Below are positions 11,424-20,470 of a stretch of 64,000 nt of DNA, one piece after another. Every line of letters starts with the position of its first letter. The stretch's first letter is position 1. The notes under the pieces were generated by a model. The model was not told the origin of the DNA. It did no database searches and saw only the letters and a list, made by a program, of their open reading frames with translations. The translations under genes were made by a program, and so were the position numbers. Source of the stretch: Fibrobacterota bacterium (lineage in GTDB: Bacteria > Fibrobacterota > Fibrobacteria > UBA5070); NCBI GenBank assembly GCA_016715065.1, contig JADKBN010000028.1:21883-85882 (forward strand). Direction: 5' to 3'.

Positions 11424-14075
11424 ATGATATCCACACAAACCAAGGCGATCTTCGCGGCTCTCGTCGCCGCGAGCGCCACACCATCGTGGAGCGCGTTGTT
11501 CGCTCCGGTCGGGGCGGCCGCCCCGAAGGAAGCCAAGAAGGCGGCGTCCGTGTTCGCCGACGACTGGCTGGACCTGGACGAGAAGATGGACGGACCCACC
11601 AAGGCCCAGCTGAAACTGGACGATGCCGTGGTCGGGTCGTTTTTCATCGACGAGATCCCCACCGGGGGGCCGTTCTCGTATGTCTATGGCGGTAAGACCG
11701 TTTCCAAGGAAGTTCCCAGCTCCACCTCGGGCAACAAGGGGATCTTCGCGACCTACATCGACAACGACTGGTCGGGCGTGAGCTTGTCGGTGGGTGTTTC
11801 CAAGTTCCTGGACATCGCGCCATACCGCAAGACGGGCACCCTGACGTTTTGGATCAAGGCGGGTCCTGATTCCAAGAAGTTCTTCATAGGGCTTCTGGAC
11901 AACCAGGGCAAGGATGCCTCCGGAAACGACAAGAAGGTCCAGACCAAGGTCGTCGGAGACGGCTACGTGGTGTTCAAGGACGGCGAATGGAGCCAGGTGC
12001 GCATTCCGCTCAAGGCGTTCATCGACGACGGCGTGTATTGGGATGCCAAAGCCGGCAAGGAAGTGCCCAGCAAGGTCGACTGGAGCAAGATCCAGGAGTT
12101 CCGCCTTTCCATCGGGCGCGACGAAAACAAGGTGGGCAAGGGCAAGCCGGTGATCTTCTATCTGGACCAGATCCAGGTCACCAAGACGGCGCTGGGCATC
12201 TACGATCCCGACGCCTACTGGGACTCCTTCAAGTCGGACGTGGCGGATTTGGTGGTCGACGACTTCTCGCGCACCGCCGGAGCCTGGAAGAGCGCCAACG
12301 GCACCACCGCCTCCATCAAGGTGGCGGTGGGCGACTTCCCCAAGCCTCCTCCGGCGGGACTTTCCGGGAAGTCGATCAAGGTCGACTTCAAGCCCGGTGA
12401 TTGGTACGACTTCTTCGTGCGCGCCGAAGACGCCAAGGGACTGGCGACCGACTACTCCAAGCACTACGCGATGAGCTTCTGGTTGTACACCGACAAGTCC
12501 TACCAGTCGATCGACGTGACCATCCAGGACAAGGGTGCGGAATATTTCATCACCAAGGTGGGTGCCACCCGCGGCTGGAACCAGGTCCTGGTTCCGTTCC
12601 GCAACTTCTCCAAGTTCCCCTACTACCAGCCTCCCCAGGCGGTCCAGAACAACAAGCTCGATCTGGACGGCGTGGTGCAGCTGGGCTTCAAGCCCGGCGG
12701 CGACATCCCGGGAACGCTCTGGGTGGGCGGCATCAAGGTGACCAACGCTCGCGAGATCAAAAAGGATGCCGCTCCCGCGGAACTGGCCGCGATCTTCCAG
12801 GCCAACCCGGCAAAATCCGTCCAGGCGATCCCCGACATCTACGGCGTGAACGTGGGACTTTGGGCTCCCGAGCTGATCGAGGCGGCTTCGTTGTCCGTCC
12901 AGAAGTCGATGGCTCTGGGAGTGGTGCGTTATCCGGGCGGACTGCGCTCAGACGAAGAGGACTGGAAGAAGACCATCGAGAAGAAGGACTTCCATGTGGA
13001 TACCGACGAGTTCCTCGACTGGGCGCTGCAAGCGGGCGTCAAGCCGATGTTCACCGCCAACGTGGGCGATGGAACTCCGGCGATGGCCGCCGAATGGGTG
13101 AAGTACGTGAACAAGACCCGCACCAAGGGGCCCAAGGTCCAGCTGTGGGAGATCGGAAACGAGGTCTACGGCAACTGGCACAAGTACTACGACAAGTGGG
13201 GCAAGGACGGCGGCGTCGCCTACGGCAAGGCCGTGCGCGAATTCGTGAAGGCCATGAAGGCGGCCGATCCCACCATCAAGATCACCGCGGTCTGGATGCT
13301 CAACGGCACCTGGAACAAGGAAGTGTTCAAGCAGGTCGCCGACGTGGTGGACGGCGTGAACGTGCACCATTACGCGCAGGGCGCCAATTCCGAAAACGAC
13401 CTGGGCGTTCTGGCCGTGAGCTCCGAAGCCGACGAGCTCATGCGCGACGTGCGCAAGCAGGTGGAAGAACTGGGCGTGAAGGGCAAGAAGTACGAGATCT
13501 GGCTCACGGAGTGGAACTCGGTCGACTTCAACCCGGGACCGCAGATTCTGTCGCATGTGGAAGGCGTGTTCGTCGCCGACTATCTTGGTCACCTTGCCCA
13601 GAGCCCCATCCAGGTGGCCAACCTCTGGGCGTTGTACAACGGCCGCGACAAGCGCATGGGCGACTACGGAATGCTTTCCACCTCCGCCGATCCGCAAGGC
13701 CAGAACGCCAAGCGTCCTGCCTACTTCGCGTTCGGCATGCTGGCCAATGCGCTGACCGGCACCTTGCTGGATGGAAAGTCCAACCAGGAGAACCTCTCCA
13801 GCTGGATTTCCAAGCGCGCCGATGGCAAGACGTCCATCGTGTTCGTCAACAAGAGCGCGGAAACCGACTTCAAGACCACCTTGAAGGTTCCCGGACTCAA
13901 GGGCGAAGCCACCGTGAGCATCCTGACCAAGGAGAACTCCGGCGGCCTGAAGACCCAGGAAGCCACCGGCGCCACCTACGACCAGTCGGGTCCGAGCGTG
14001 GAGAAGAAGTCGGTCAAGGATGGCGACGTGATCACGGTGCCCAAGCACGCGATCCTGACCATCGTGTTCAAATAG
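11424..14075 (+). CDS. secreted clan GH-A glycosidase, alpha-L-arabinofuranosidase-like (GH51/GH39-like)
   Basis: 883 residues. Signal peptide MISTQTKAIFAALVAASATPSWSA with AAGGAGG just upstream of the ATG. Residues about 45-270 and 270-460 look like two carbohydrate-binding-like beta domains (each with KIQ/D-containing jelly-roll patterns such as KTGTLTFWIKAGPDSKKFFIG and YAMSFWLYTDKSYQS). The catalytic TIM barrel follows from about residue 470 (IYGVNVGLWAPELIE). WEIGNEVYG supplies the acid/base Glu580 and WLTEWN the nucleophile Glu696, the clan GH-A arrangement. A C-terminal beta domain ends the protein. It probably trims arabinose or related sugars from hemicellulose outside the cell. The exact GH family and substrate are uncertain. 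Confidence 0.82.
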   Translation: MISTQTKAIFAALVAASATPSWSALFAPVGAAAPKEAKKAASVFADDWLDLDEKMDGPTKAQLKLDDAVVGSFFIDEIPTGGPFSYVYGGKTVSKEVPSSTSGNKGIFATYIDNDWSGVSLSVGVSKFLDIAPYRKTGTLTFWIKAGPDSKKFFIGLLDNQGKDASGNDKKVQTKVVGDGYVVFKDGEWSQVRIPLKAFIDDGVYWDAKAGKEVPSKVDWSKIQEFRLSIGRDENKVGKGKPVIFYLDQIQVTKTALGIYDPDAYWDSFKSDVADLVVDDFSRTAGAWKSANGTTASIKVAVGDFPKPPPAGLSGKSIKVDFKPGDWYDFFVRAEDAKGLATDYSKHYAMSFWLYTDKSYQSIDVTIQDKGAEYFITKVGATRGWNQVLVPFRNFSKFPYYQPPQAVQNNKLDLDGVVQLGFKPGGDIPGTLWVGGIKVTNAREIKKDAAPAELAAIFQANPAKSVQAIPDIYGVNVGLWAPELIEAASLSVQKSMALGVVRYPGGLRSDEEDWKKTIEKKDFHVDTDEFLDWALQAGVKPMFTANVGDGTPAMAAEWVKYVNKTRTKGPKVQLWEIGNEVYGNWHKYYDKWGKDGGVAYGKAVREFVKAMKAADPTIKITAVWMLNGTWNKEVFKQVADVVDGVNVHHYAQGANSENDLGVLAVSSEADELMRDVRKQVEELGVKGKKYEIWLTEWNSVDFNPGPQILSHVEGVFVADYLGHLAQSPIQVANLWALYNGRDKRMGDYGMLSTSADPQGQNAKRPAYFAFGMLANALTGTLLDGKSNQENLSSWISKRADGKTSIVFVNKSAETDFKTTLKVPGLKGEATVSILTKENSGGLKTQEATGATYDQSGPSVEKKSVKDGDVITVPKHAILTIVFK

Positions 14076-14147
14076 GACGCGTCGATCCGCCGAAGGGCGG
14101 ATGAACTCCTTCGTGGGGAACGGTCGCCACCGTTCCCACAGAATCCG

Positions 14148-14174
14148 GCCCCGGGCGCAAGCCCGGGGCTTTTT
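14148..14174 (+). terminator. rho-independent terminator after the glycosidase
   Basis: Perfect 9-bp GC-rich stem (GCCCCGGGC, loop GCAA, GCCCGGGGC) followed by TTTTT at 14170-14174. The T-run touches the stop codon of the convergent M6 protease gene. A second, looser palindrome lies just before it at about 14113-14139. Confidence 0.85.
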
Positions 14175-16963
14175 CATCTGGCCAGCGGAACCTTGCGCGT
14201 TTCCACCCGGTCGGTCATCCGTACGCGCACCAGCACCATGCTGGCCCCCGAGCGCGAAAGCAAACGCACGTTCGGGACCTCGCGCATGGAAGCGGCCGCA
14301 ACGGATCCCTGCACGTGCCCCATCAGGTCCAGCACTTCCACGGAAATGGGGCCCATGTACCCCGATGGCGGTGCCACTTCCACCATCCGACCTTCGGCGC
14401 GCACGGAAAGACCAGATTCTGTCCATATGGGGTCTTTCGCGGACACCGGCTCGGCCACGTCCTGGGGCAACAATCCCAAGGAGCTGTCGTTGGCCAGGGA
14501 AGCCAGTCCGAGCGGAGACAACGGCCCGCCGGGCGCGGCCATCTTGAACTCCAGCCAGGGGTTCCACGCATGCTGGTAGAATTCCAGCTGGACGCGATGG
14601 TATCCCGGCCAAAGGGGGATGGTGGAGACCAGCGTGCGCGCGGCATGGCTCCCGTCGTTTTCCACCAGGGTGGTTCCGTCCAGCACCAAACGGCTGCCAT
14701 CGGTGGATCCCAGCGAGAAGACGTAGGTCCCGAGTCTGTCCACCTTGATCCAGCCTTTCAGGACCATCGCCCAATCCTGGGCGCGGGTGGCGCCTGCGGA
14801 GGCGAGGTTGACGGAACCTGTCAATCCGGTGCGCACGGGCGGGAGAGCGGAGAAGTCCGGGAGGGAAGTCCAGGTCCCTTCGTAGTAGGCGCTGCGCAGC
14901 CCGCGGGAGGTCATCGGCAACGTGGCCGCGTCCGAGGCGTACATGCCGTATTCTTCGGAAGTCCAGGCCGACGCGGGGATGGCCCCGCCAGGAAGGCCCG
15001 GTCCGGCCGCCGAGAGCGTAAACTGGGGTGTTCCCGCCCCGTGCACATACAACGCCCGGAACACATGGGCTCCTTGGGCGAGACCCAACACGAACGTTTT
15101 CGATCCGCCCGCCGGGAGGTCCGCGCGCAAGGTGGTGTCCAGGAAGACCCGCGCTGGGCCATCGGAAGTTGCCGTGAAGCTGTAGTTGCCCGCCTGGGGG
15201 GCATTGAAATATCCGTCGTAGGCCAAGGCGTAGTCGGTGGCTCGTCCGCTGGGAAAGGTCGACGAAATGGTGCTTGCCGTCCCCTTTTTCAGGAAGGAGG
15301 TCAACGTGAAGGTGGGCACCGAAGGCCATGTCCCCTCGGCATAACCCACAGCCAGGCCCGCGATGGGATTGTGGGGCAGGGCAGCCCTGGCCTGGGCCAG
15401 GACCCCGCCGCCGTTCCAGGCCAAGGTCATGGTGTCGGACACCGGCCCGATGCCGGCGAGCTTGAAGTTGGAAGCGGTGTTGTTCCACCAGGCGGAGCTG
15501 GGGTTGGTGGTGGCGTCGAAGGTCTCGAGGTGACCAGCATGGAACAGATCGCCCGGACCCGTCGCCTTTCCTCGCTCCAGATCCAGTTTGCCGTCGGCCT
15601 GGACCAGCGACACCAGGTAGTGGCCAGCCGGAGAGCTTTGACGGAAACTGTTCGATCCGTTTTCGTCGATGTGCCAGACCATCAGGCCCTCGTCGGGAAG
15701 CAACAAGTTCCGGCCCTTGCGGATACGGGATTCCACGTACCAGTGTTCCCTGGGGTTTGTCGGGTTGTCCATGCGCAGGTTGCGATTGGCATTGGAGGGC
15801 AGCTTGAAGCTGGTCCCGATGGGCAGACCTTCCAGGCGGGTGGTGGAATCCCATCCGGCCTGGTCGCGAAGCCAGGCGTTGGGCGGCACCGGGTTGTAGG
15901 GGTTGGCCGAGGACATCAAGTCGTAGCCACCGGTTCCCTGCGAAGCTCCAGAATAATCGTAGAGGTCGGGCCAGCCCATCACCATGTGGCCGTTTTCATG
16001 GCAGATAACGCCGATCGCCGGCGCCGAACCGATATTGGAAAGTTCATAGACGCCAAAGCGACGGCCTCCGTGGCTCACCCCCTGCATCCAGTTCATGTGC
16101 GGCCAGATTCCACGTGCCCAGCCCGCCCTGGGAACGCCCGCGTACAGGATGTTCAGGGCCAGCACGTTGCCTTGGGCGTCGGTGGTCAGTTGCGAGAAGT
16201 CGAACCCTCGCGCGGAAACGGCCGCCAGCGCTTCCTGGACAAGTTCCGTCCCACGGGCGCCGAAGGGGATGGTCGGATCGTCGTAGTAGGACTTGGGCTT
16301 GGACAGTCGGACGTAGGGCGCCACGACGTTCGAGTACAGGAGCTTGCCGTCGGAGATGTCGGAGAAGAAGTCGCGCACCGATCCGTTGTTTCCGAATCCG
16401 GTGTAGTCCTGGCCGTTCAGGAGATGGAACAGCTCCAGGGTGGGGATGGTGGCGACCTGGTCGGAAAAGTCGACCAGGATGGTCAGGCCCGTCACATGAC
16501 GCACACCGCCTGTCGACGTCTCGGCGGCCTCGCGGGAATCGGGGATGTCAGAAATTGACGTATTGTTGGCTGGCGCCCACCGGTGGAGGGCATCCCAATT
16601 CGCTTTCACTTGGGCGTTCCGGGCGGCTTGGGAAATGTCCAGGTCGGCCACCGCGTTGGAGCGTCGCGCGGCCGGACCTCCGGAACTGGCGACCGTCCCG
16701 GTGTAGATGGAGCCCGTGGGAAGGAAGGCGGAGGAGTCCTCGGCCACGCTTGCGTATCGGATCCAGCCGGCGGGGTCGCGGACCAGGGCGCGGCCGTCCA
16801 GGGACTGGACTTTCTGGTAGTACTCGTCGCCCCAGATCCGAACGGGAACCAACGATCCATCGGGCTGGGACAGGTCCATCTGGTCTCCCCACACGGGGGC
16901 GGCGATGGCAGGAGTGGAGCTGGCGAACAAGATCGCCATGGTGCAAAGAAGGACTCGGCGCAT
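14174..16963 (-). CDS. secreted M6-family metalloprotease with two PA14-like domains
   Basis: 929 residues from ATG 16963 (MRRVLLCTMAILFASSTPAIA, a good signal peptide with GGAGAG upstream). The M6 (immune inhibitor A-like) zinc motif HENGH is at residues 322-326, followed by MVMGWPDLYDYSG with the downstream Asp, and GGYDLMSS. Residues about 530-670 and 670-810 are two PA14-like beta domains (VGYAEGTWPSVPTF; SAYYEGTWTSLPDF), which often bind carbohydrate. The end (VEVLDLMGHVQGSV ... LVRVRMTDRVETRKVPL) resembles the C-terminal sorting-type domains of Fibrobacterota and Bacteroidota secreted proteins. It likely digests extracellular protein at the cell surface. The gene is convergent with the glycosidase. 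Confidence 0.9.
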   Translation of the reverse strand: MRRVLLCTMAILFASSTPAIAAPVWGDQMDLSQPDGSLVPVRIWGDEYYQKVQSLDGRALVRDPAGWIRYASVAEDSSAFLPTGSIYTGTVASSGGPAARRSNAVADLDISQAARNAQVKANWDALHRWAPANNTSISDIPDSREAAETSTGGVRHVTGLTILVDFSDQVATIPTLELFHLLNGQDYTGFGNNGSVRDFFSDISDGKLLYSNVVAPYVRLSKPKSYYDDPTIPFGARGTELVQEALAAVSARGFDFSQLTTDAQGNVLALNILYAGVPRAGWARGIWPHMNWMQGVSHGGRRFGVYELSNIGSAPAIGVICHENGHMVMGWPDLYDYSGASQGTGGYDLMSSANPYNPVPPNAWLRDQAGWDSTTRLEGLPIGTSFKLPSNANRNLRMDNPTNPREHWYVESRIRKGRNLLLPDEGLMVWHIDENGSNSFRQSSPAGHYLVSLVQADGKLDLERGKATGPGDLFHAGHLETFDATTNPSSAWWNNTASNFKLAGIGPVSDTMTLAWNGGGVLAQARAALPHNPIAGLAVGYAEGTWPSVPTFTLTSFLKKGTASTISSTFPSGRATDYALAYDGYFNAPQAGNYSFTATSDGPARVFLDTTLRADLPAGGSKTFVLGLAQGAHVFRALYVHGAGTPQFTLSAAGPGLPGGAIPASAWTSEEYGMYASDAATLPMTSRGLRSAYYEGTWTSLPDFSALPPVRTGLTGSVNLASAGATRAQDWAMVLKGWIKVDRLGTYVFSLGSTDGSRLVLDGTTLVENDGSHAARTLVSTIPLWPGYHRVQLEFYQHAWNPWLEFKMAAPGGPLSPLGLASLANDSSLGLLPQDVAEPVSAKDPIWTESGLSVRAEGRMVEVAPPSGYMGPISVEVLDLMGHVQGSVAAASMREVPNVRLLSRSGASMVLVRVRMTDRVETRKVPLAR

Positions 16964-17367
16964 GGATTCTCTCCAGGGTTTCGCATGCCGGCCGTGTTGT
17001 GGCCGGGTTTCCCTCGATTCGAATTCGACCATCCGCCCCAGTCCGTCCTCGCGTTCCCGGGTATGTACCCGGCTGAACCCCATCGAAGGACAACCCCTGA
17101 GGAGCGCACCCCGGCATCACGCGCCGCCCGGTGCACAACAAACAGACCTTTAACCTACAGCCTGAAAGGACACAGCGCAACACCCTCCCGGTTTCCAACC
17201 CGAACACGGAAACCGGGGCTCGTATGGGCCGGGCGAGGCTTTGAACCGGGCTGGTCCGCCCGGCACCCGGCCACCGGAGCGGAAAGGCGCGAATCGAACC
17301 TCTAGATGGTTCAGGGGCGTCCTCCGAATCCGTGTGAAAACCGGCACCTCGTACGCCGGCCGCAGTC
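16964..17367. other. intergenic region between trpB and the M6 protease
   Basis: 404 bases. It holds the trpB terminator at 17337-17359 and a perfect 10-bp hairpin (CCCGGTTTCC at 17187-17196 with GGAAACCGGG at 17208-17217) that would lie in the leader of the protease mRNA. The promoter of the protease gene must be here but I see no clear consensus. No riboswitch or tRNA that I can support. Confidence 0.5.
17337..17359 (-). terminator. probable terminator of the trpB gene
   Basis: On the minus strand CCGGCG, a 7-base loop and TGCCGG are followed by TTTT, 9 bases after the trpB stop. The stem is only 6 bp with one G-U pair, so strength is moderate. Confidence 0.5.
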
Positions 17368-18645
17368 CTAAACTACGCTGGCCAGGTCCAACAGCCCGTG
17401 TCCGGACAGGTTGAACACGATCACCCGCTTCTTGCCTTCCTTCTTGGCTTCCAAGGCCTCGTCGATGGCCGCCTTGATCGCGTGGCTGGATTCCGGAGCC
17501 GGGATCAGGCCTTCGGTCTGGGCAAAAAGTGTCGCGGCGGCGAACACTTCCATCTGCTCGTAGGCGCGCGGCTCCACCATGCCAAGACTTGTCAGGTGGC
17601 TCACCAAAGGCGCCATGCCGTGGTAGCGCAGGCCGCCCGCATGCAGGGCCGGAGGCATGAAGTCGTTGCCCATCGTGTACATCTTCAACAATGGCGTGGT
17701 CATGGCCGTGTCGCCGAAGTCGTAGCGGAATTCGCCTTTGGTGAGCGACGGGCAGCTGGCCGGCTCCACGGCCACCAAGCGGGTCTTGCGACCTTCCGTG
17801 AAATTGAGCCGCGCGAAGGGGAAGGCGATGCCCGCGAAATTGGAGCCGCCGCCCGCGCACCCGATCACGACGTCAGGGTATTCGCCGGCCAGCTCCATCT
17901 GCTTGATGGCTTCCAAGCCGATCACCGTCTGGTGGTGGCACACGTGGTTGAGCACGCTGCCCAGCGCGTATTTGGTGCCGGGATGGGTGACGGTGTCTTC
18001 CACCGCCTCGGAAATGGCGATGCCCAGCGATCCCGCGGTGTGTGGGTCTTCCGAGCGGATCTTGCGTCCGAAGGCGGTCTCGTTGGAGGGGCTGGAATGG
18101 CAGGTGGCCCCCCAGGTTTCCATGGCCATGCGCCGATACGGTTTTTGCTTGTAGGAAGAGGCCACCATGTACACGATGCACTCCAGGCCAAACAGCTTGC
18201 AGGCCATGGACAGCGAACTTCCCCATTGACCCGCGCCGGTCTCGGTGGCCAGGCGCTTGACGCCGTCGTGCCGGTTGTACCAGGCCTGCGGAACGGCGGA
18301 ATTGGGCTTGTGCGATCCGGCAGGAGAGGCACCTTCGTACTTGTAGTAGATGTGGGCCGGGGTGTCCAGAGCCTTCTCCAGGCGCACCGAGCGCATCAGC
18401 GGGGTGGGGCGCCACAGGGAAAGCACGTCGCGGACTTCCTCGGGCATCTCGATCCAACGCTGGGTGGAGAATTCTTGTTCCACGATCGACGGTGGAAAGA
18501 TCGCCAGCATGTCGTCGGGCTTGGCGGGCTGCTGGGTCCCCGGATGCATGTGCGGGGCCATCGGGGTCGGGAAGTCCGCCGCGATGTTGTACCATGCCTG
18601 AGGGATGTCCTTCTGGACGAGATCGAAGCGAGTGGACGTGCCCAT
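17368..18645 (-). CDS. trpB: tryptophan synthase beta chain, TrpB2 type
   Basis: 425 residues from ATG 18645 (MGTSTRFDLVQKDIPQAWYN) with AGGAGA upstream. It converts indole plus serine to tryptophan using PLP. The start motif QKDIPQAWYNIAADFP and YYKYEGASPAGSHKPNSA, with Lys113 as the PLP lysine, identify the TrpB2 subgroup, which is longer than TrpB1. The Gly-rich phosphate loop GCAGGGSNFAG and the C-terminal NLSGHGLLDL are present. There is no trpA or other trp gene nearby. Stand-alone TrpB2 enzymes are thought to scavenge free indole, as they often do not form a normal complex with TrpA; that is family knowledge rather than something seen here. Confidence 0.93.
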   Translation of the reverse strand: MGTSTRFDLVQKDIPQAWYNIAADFPTPMAPHMHPGTQQPAKPDDMLAIFPPSIVEQEFSTQRWIEMPEEVRDVLSLWRPTPLMRSVRLEKALDTPAHIYYKYEGASPAGSHKPNSAVPQAWYNRHDGVKRLATETGAGQWGSSLSMACKLFGLECIVYMVASSYKQKPYRRMAMETWGATCHSSPSNETAFGRKIRSEDPHTAGSLGIAISEAVEDTVTHPGTKYALGSVLNHVCHHQTVIGLEAIKQMELAGEYPDVVIGCAGGGSNFAGIAFPFARLNFTEGRKTRLVAVEPASCPSLTKGEFRYDFGDTAMTTPLLKMYTMGNDFMPPALHAGGLRYHGMAPLVSHLTSLGMVEPRAYEQMEVFAAATLFAQTEGLIPAPESSHAIKAAIDEALEAKKEGKKRVIVFNLSGHGLLDLASVV

Positions 18646-18749
18646 GGGTTCTCCTGCAATCCCACCGGAAGGCCGACGACCGGCTCGGGTGTGGATTCCT
18701 GTGAAATGGAACTTCTTGGGGGCGCAACCGACAGGGTGGTTGGCCACAC

Positions 18750-19820
18750 TCATTTTTTGCGAGGTTTGCCCACTTTCCAACGAGGGGGTCCCAGCAAGAA
18801 ATCCACCAGCGCGGGATCGGCGTTGGGGCGCGCACCCCACAGGGCCAGGTAGTTGTTGGCCTCGTCCGAGCCCAGGATTTCCCAACGGGCCCGGACGTAT
18901 TCCAGGACCAATCCCGGAGAGATCCGCAGGTCCCAGTCGGTCTTGCGTTCCAAGGAATCGGGAATTCCCGCGCGGTCGAACTCCTTGAGGGAGGAGTCCG
19001 GGCGCCCCAGCGCGATCCAGCCTCGTCCCAGCAGGCTGTGCTTCTGGAATGGCCCTTGGGGCCATCCGAAAACCGCATCTGGAAGCGGTGCGATCAGGCC
19101 CACGGCTTCGCGAGGGTAGCCGCTGTGGTAGGACGCCTGGGCGATGCGCAGGAGCGCTCCACCGTTGGGACGACCGGTTGGGGGCGATGCCAGCCGAGTG
19201 GCGGCTTGGACGGCGTCGCGGATGATCGATTCCTGGCCGGTGACCACCCGAGGCCAGGTGGGTGGCGCCTTGAGGCGACCGCTACGGGTCCATTCCAGGC
19301 ATTTTCTGTCAAACGAGTACTGGTCGGCCAGCCGTCCCCGCTCCACCTCGGCAGCCCAGGTGGAGGTCCAGCTGGTAAGCGATGCCATGCACGGAGGGGA
19401 TCTCGGATCCAGCCGGCAGAGGGAGTCCGAATTGGCCTTCAAGAGCTTCCGGGAGGGGGAGGGGCTGACGGGGAAGACCGTGCGCAACAAAATCAGCGTG
19501 TCGTCCATGCGGGAGTGCTCCCGCTTGAGATGGGACAGGTTCCGCTCGGCGGGGCGGAGCATGGCCAGGCACAAGGAGTCGTCCTGGCAGGTTTCGCGAG
19601 CTTTGCGCACGGTGGCCCCGGAAAGCTGGATGCGCTCCAAAAGCTCGGTGATGTTGGCTTGCAGATCGCCCACGCGCCGTTTCGGATCCGCCGTCCAGAG
19701 CCGTTCGGCGCGCAAGGCGCCCAATTCGCAACGAAGCGAGTCGTCTTTGAAAATGGGCGCCGCGTGGAGTACGGGAACCAGGAAGTGGGCGAGAAGTGCC
19801 GAAGGCAGGGCAAAGCGCAT
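18750..19820 (-). CDS. secreted hypothetical protein with TPR-like C-terminus
   Basis: 356 residues with a signal peptide (MRFALPSALLAHFLVPVLHAAP). The first half is helical and Cys-containing (CELGALRAERLWTADPKRR, CQDDSLCLAMLRPAERNL). The second half has TPR-like helices (LLRIAQASYHSGYPREAVGLI; LLGRGWIALGRPDSSLKEFDRAGI). No catalytic motif seen and no family recognised. It lies upstream of trpB on the same strand, separated by 104 bases. Confidence 0.65.
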   Translation of the reverse strand: MRFALPSALLAHFLVPVLHAAPIFKDDSLRCELGALRAERLWTADPKRRVGDLQANITELLERIQLSGATVRKARETCQDDSLCLAMLRPAERNLSHLKREHSRMDDTLILLRTVFPVSPSPSRKLLKANSDSLCRLDPRSPPCMASLTSWTSTWAAEVERGRLADQYSFDRKCLEWTRSGRLKAPPTWPRVVTGQESIIRDAVQAATRLASPPTGRPNGGALLRIAQASYHSGYPREAVGLIAPLPDAVFGWPQGPFQKHSLLGRGWIALGRPDSSLKEFDRAGIPDSLERKTDWDLRISPGLVLEYVRARWEILGSDEANNYLALWGARPNADPALVDFLLGPPRWKVGKPRKK

Positions 19821-19852
19821 CCGCCCAAGTTAGGCAATCGCGGCGGATTCTC

Positions 19853-20467
19853 TCAAGAGCGCCGCTGGAATCCACCTCCCTCGTAGGTGCGCACGGGGCG
19901 GCCTCGCTCCAGTGCGTCGTGGCGTTCCCAGAGCGCACTGCGGCGGGAATCCCCCCGTGCCGCCTCGCCAAGGTCGATCTTTTCCTGGAGCCGCGCGAAG
20001 GCCAAGGCGCGGTTGCGGTGCTGCGAGCGTTCTTCGCTGGCGAGTGCGGCAAGCCCCGTGACCGGGTCGGTGACCCGCACGGCGGATTCGGTTTTGTTCA
20101 CGTGCTGGCCCCCCGCGCCGCCCGATCTCATGGTTTCCACGCGCCAGTCGCGCCGCGACGATTCCTGCGAGGCGGGAGGCTCGGCCAGCACCGCCACATC
20201 CACAAACCAGTTCTTGCGTTTGTGTCCGGGGCGGTCGGTGCTGGGCGCGATCCACAAAATGGTGCCACCTTGCTGGAGATCTCCCAAGTCGGTGGCTTCG
20301 GTGGAAAGCAATGCCGAGCGCCAACCTCCACGGGTGTCCGGTTCGCAAGCCAGAATCTCCACTTTGCCAGCTGATTTGGAGAACTCTTCGATCAGGCTTT
20401 TCGCGAAGTGTTCCGCTGCCCGGGCGCATTCGACGGGTCCGCGACCCGCGCTGATTTGGATCCACAT
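19853..20467 (-). CDS. prfH: PrfH, peptide chain release factor homologue
   Basis: 204 residues. It has the peptidyl-tRNA hydrolysis motif GGQ within TMRSGGAGGQHVNKTESAVRV (residues about 115-135) but lacks the normal codon-recognition domain, as expected of PrfH. The C-terminal basic tail (RGRPVRTYEGGGFQRRS) matches RF-type ends. The gene starts 3 bases after the stop of rtcB, so the two are co-transcribed. PrfH is known to occur with RtcB2-type ligases. The pair is reported to act on ribosomes cut in the 16S decoding centre: PrfH releases the stalled peptide so that the ligase can reseal the rRNA. Confidence 0.92.
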   Translation of the reverse strand: MWIQISAGRGPVECARAAEHFAKSLIEEFSKSAGKVEILACEPDTRGGWRSALLSTEATDLGDLQQGGTILWIAPSTDRPGHKRKNWFVDVAVLAEPPASQESSRRDWRVETMRSGGAGGQHVNKTESAVRVTDPVTGLAALASEERSQHRNRALAFARLQEKIDLGEAARGDSRRSALWERHDALERGRPVRTYEGGGFQRRS

Positions 20468-20470
20468 GGG

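Noticed and set aside
12948..15854. A long open frame on the minus strand, 968 codons, spanning the glycosidase and the M6 protease
   Set aside because: It is antisense to the glycosidase and out of frame with the protease; Arg/His/Gly-rich with no domain, while the two real genes there have signal peptides and catalytic motifs.
14315..16558. A 747-codon plus-strand frame
   Set aside because: Antisense to the M6 protease; an artefact of GC-rich codon structure.
17275..17345. A T-arm-like sequence (GGTTCGATTC) on the minus strand, suggestive of a tRNA
   Set aside because: No matching acceptor or anticodon arm can be folded around it; treated as intergenic.
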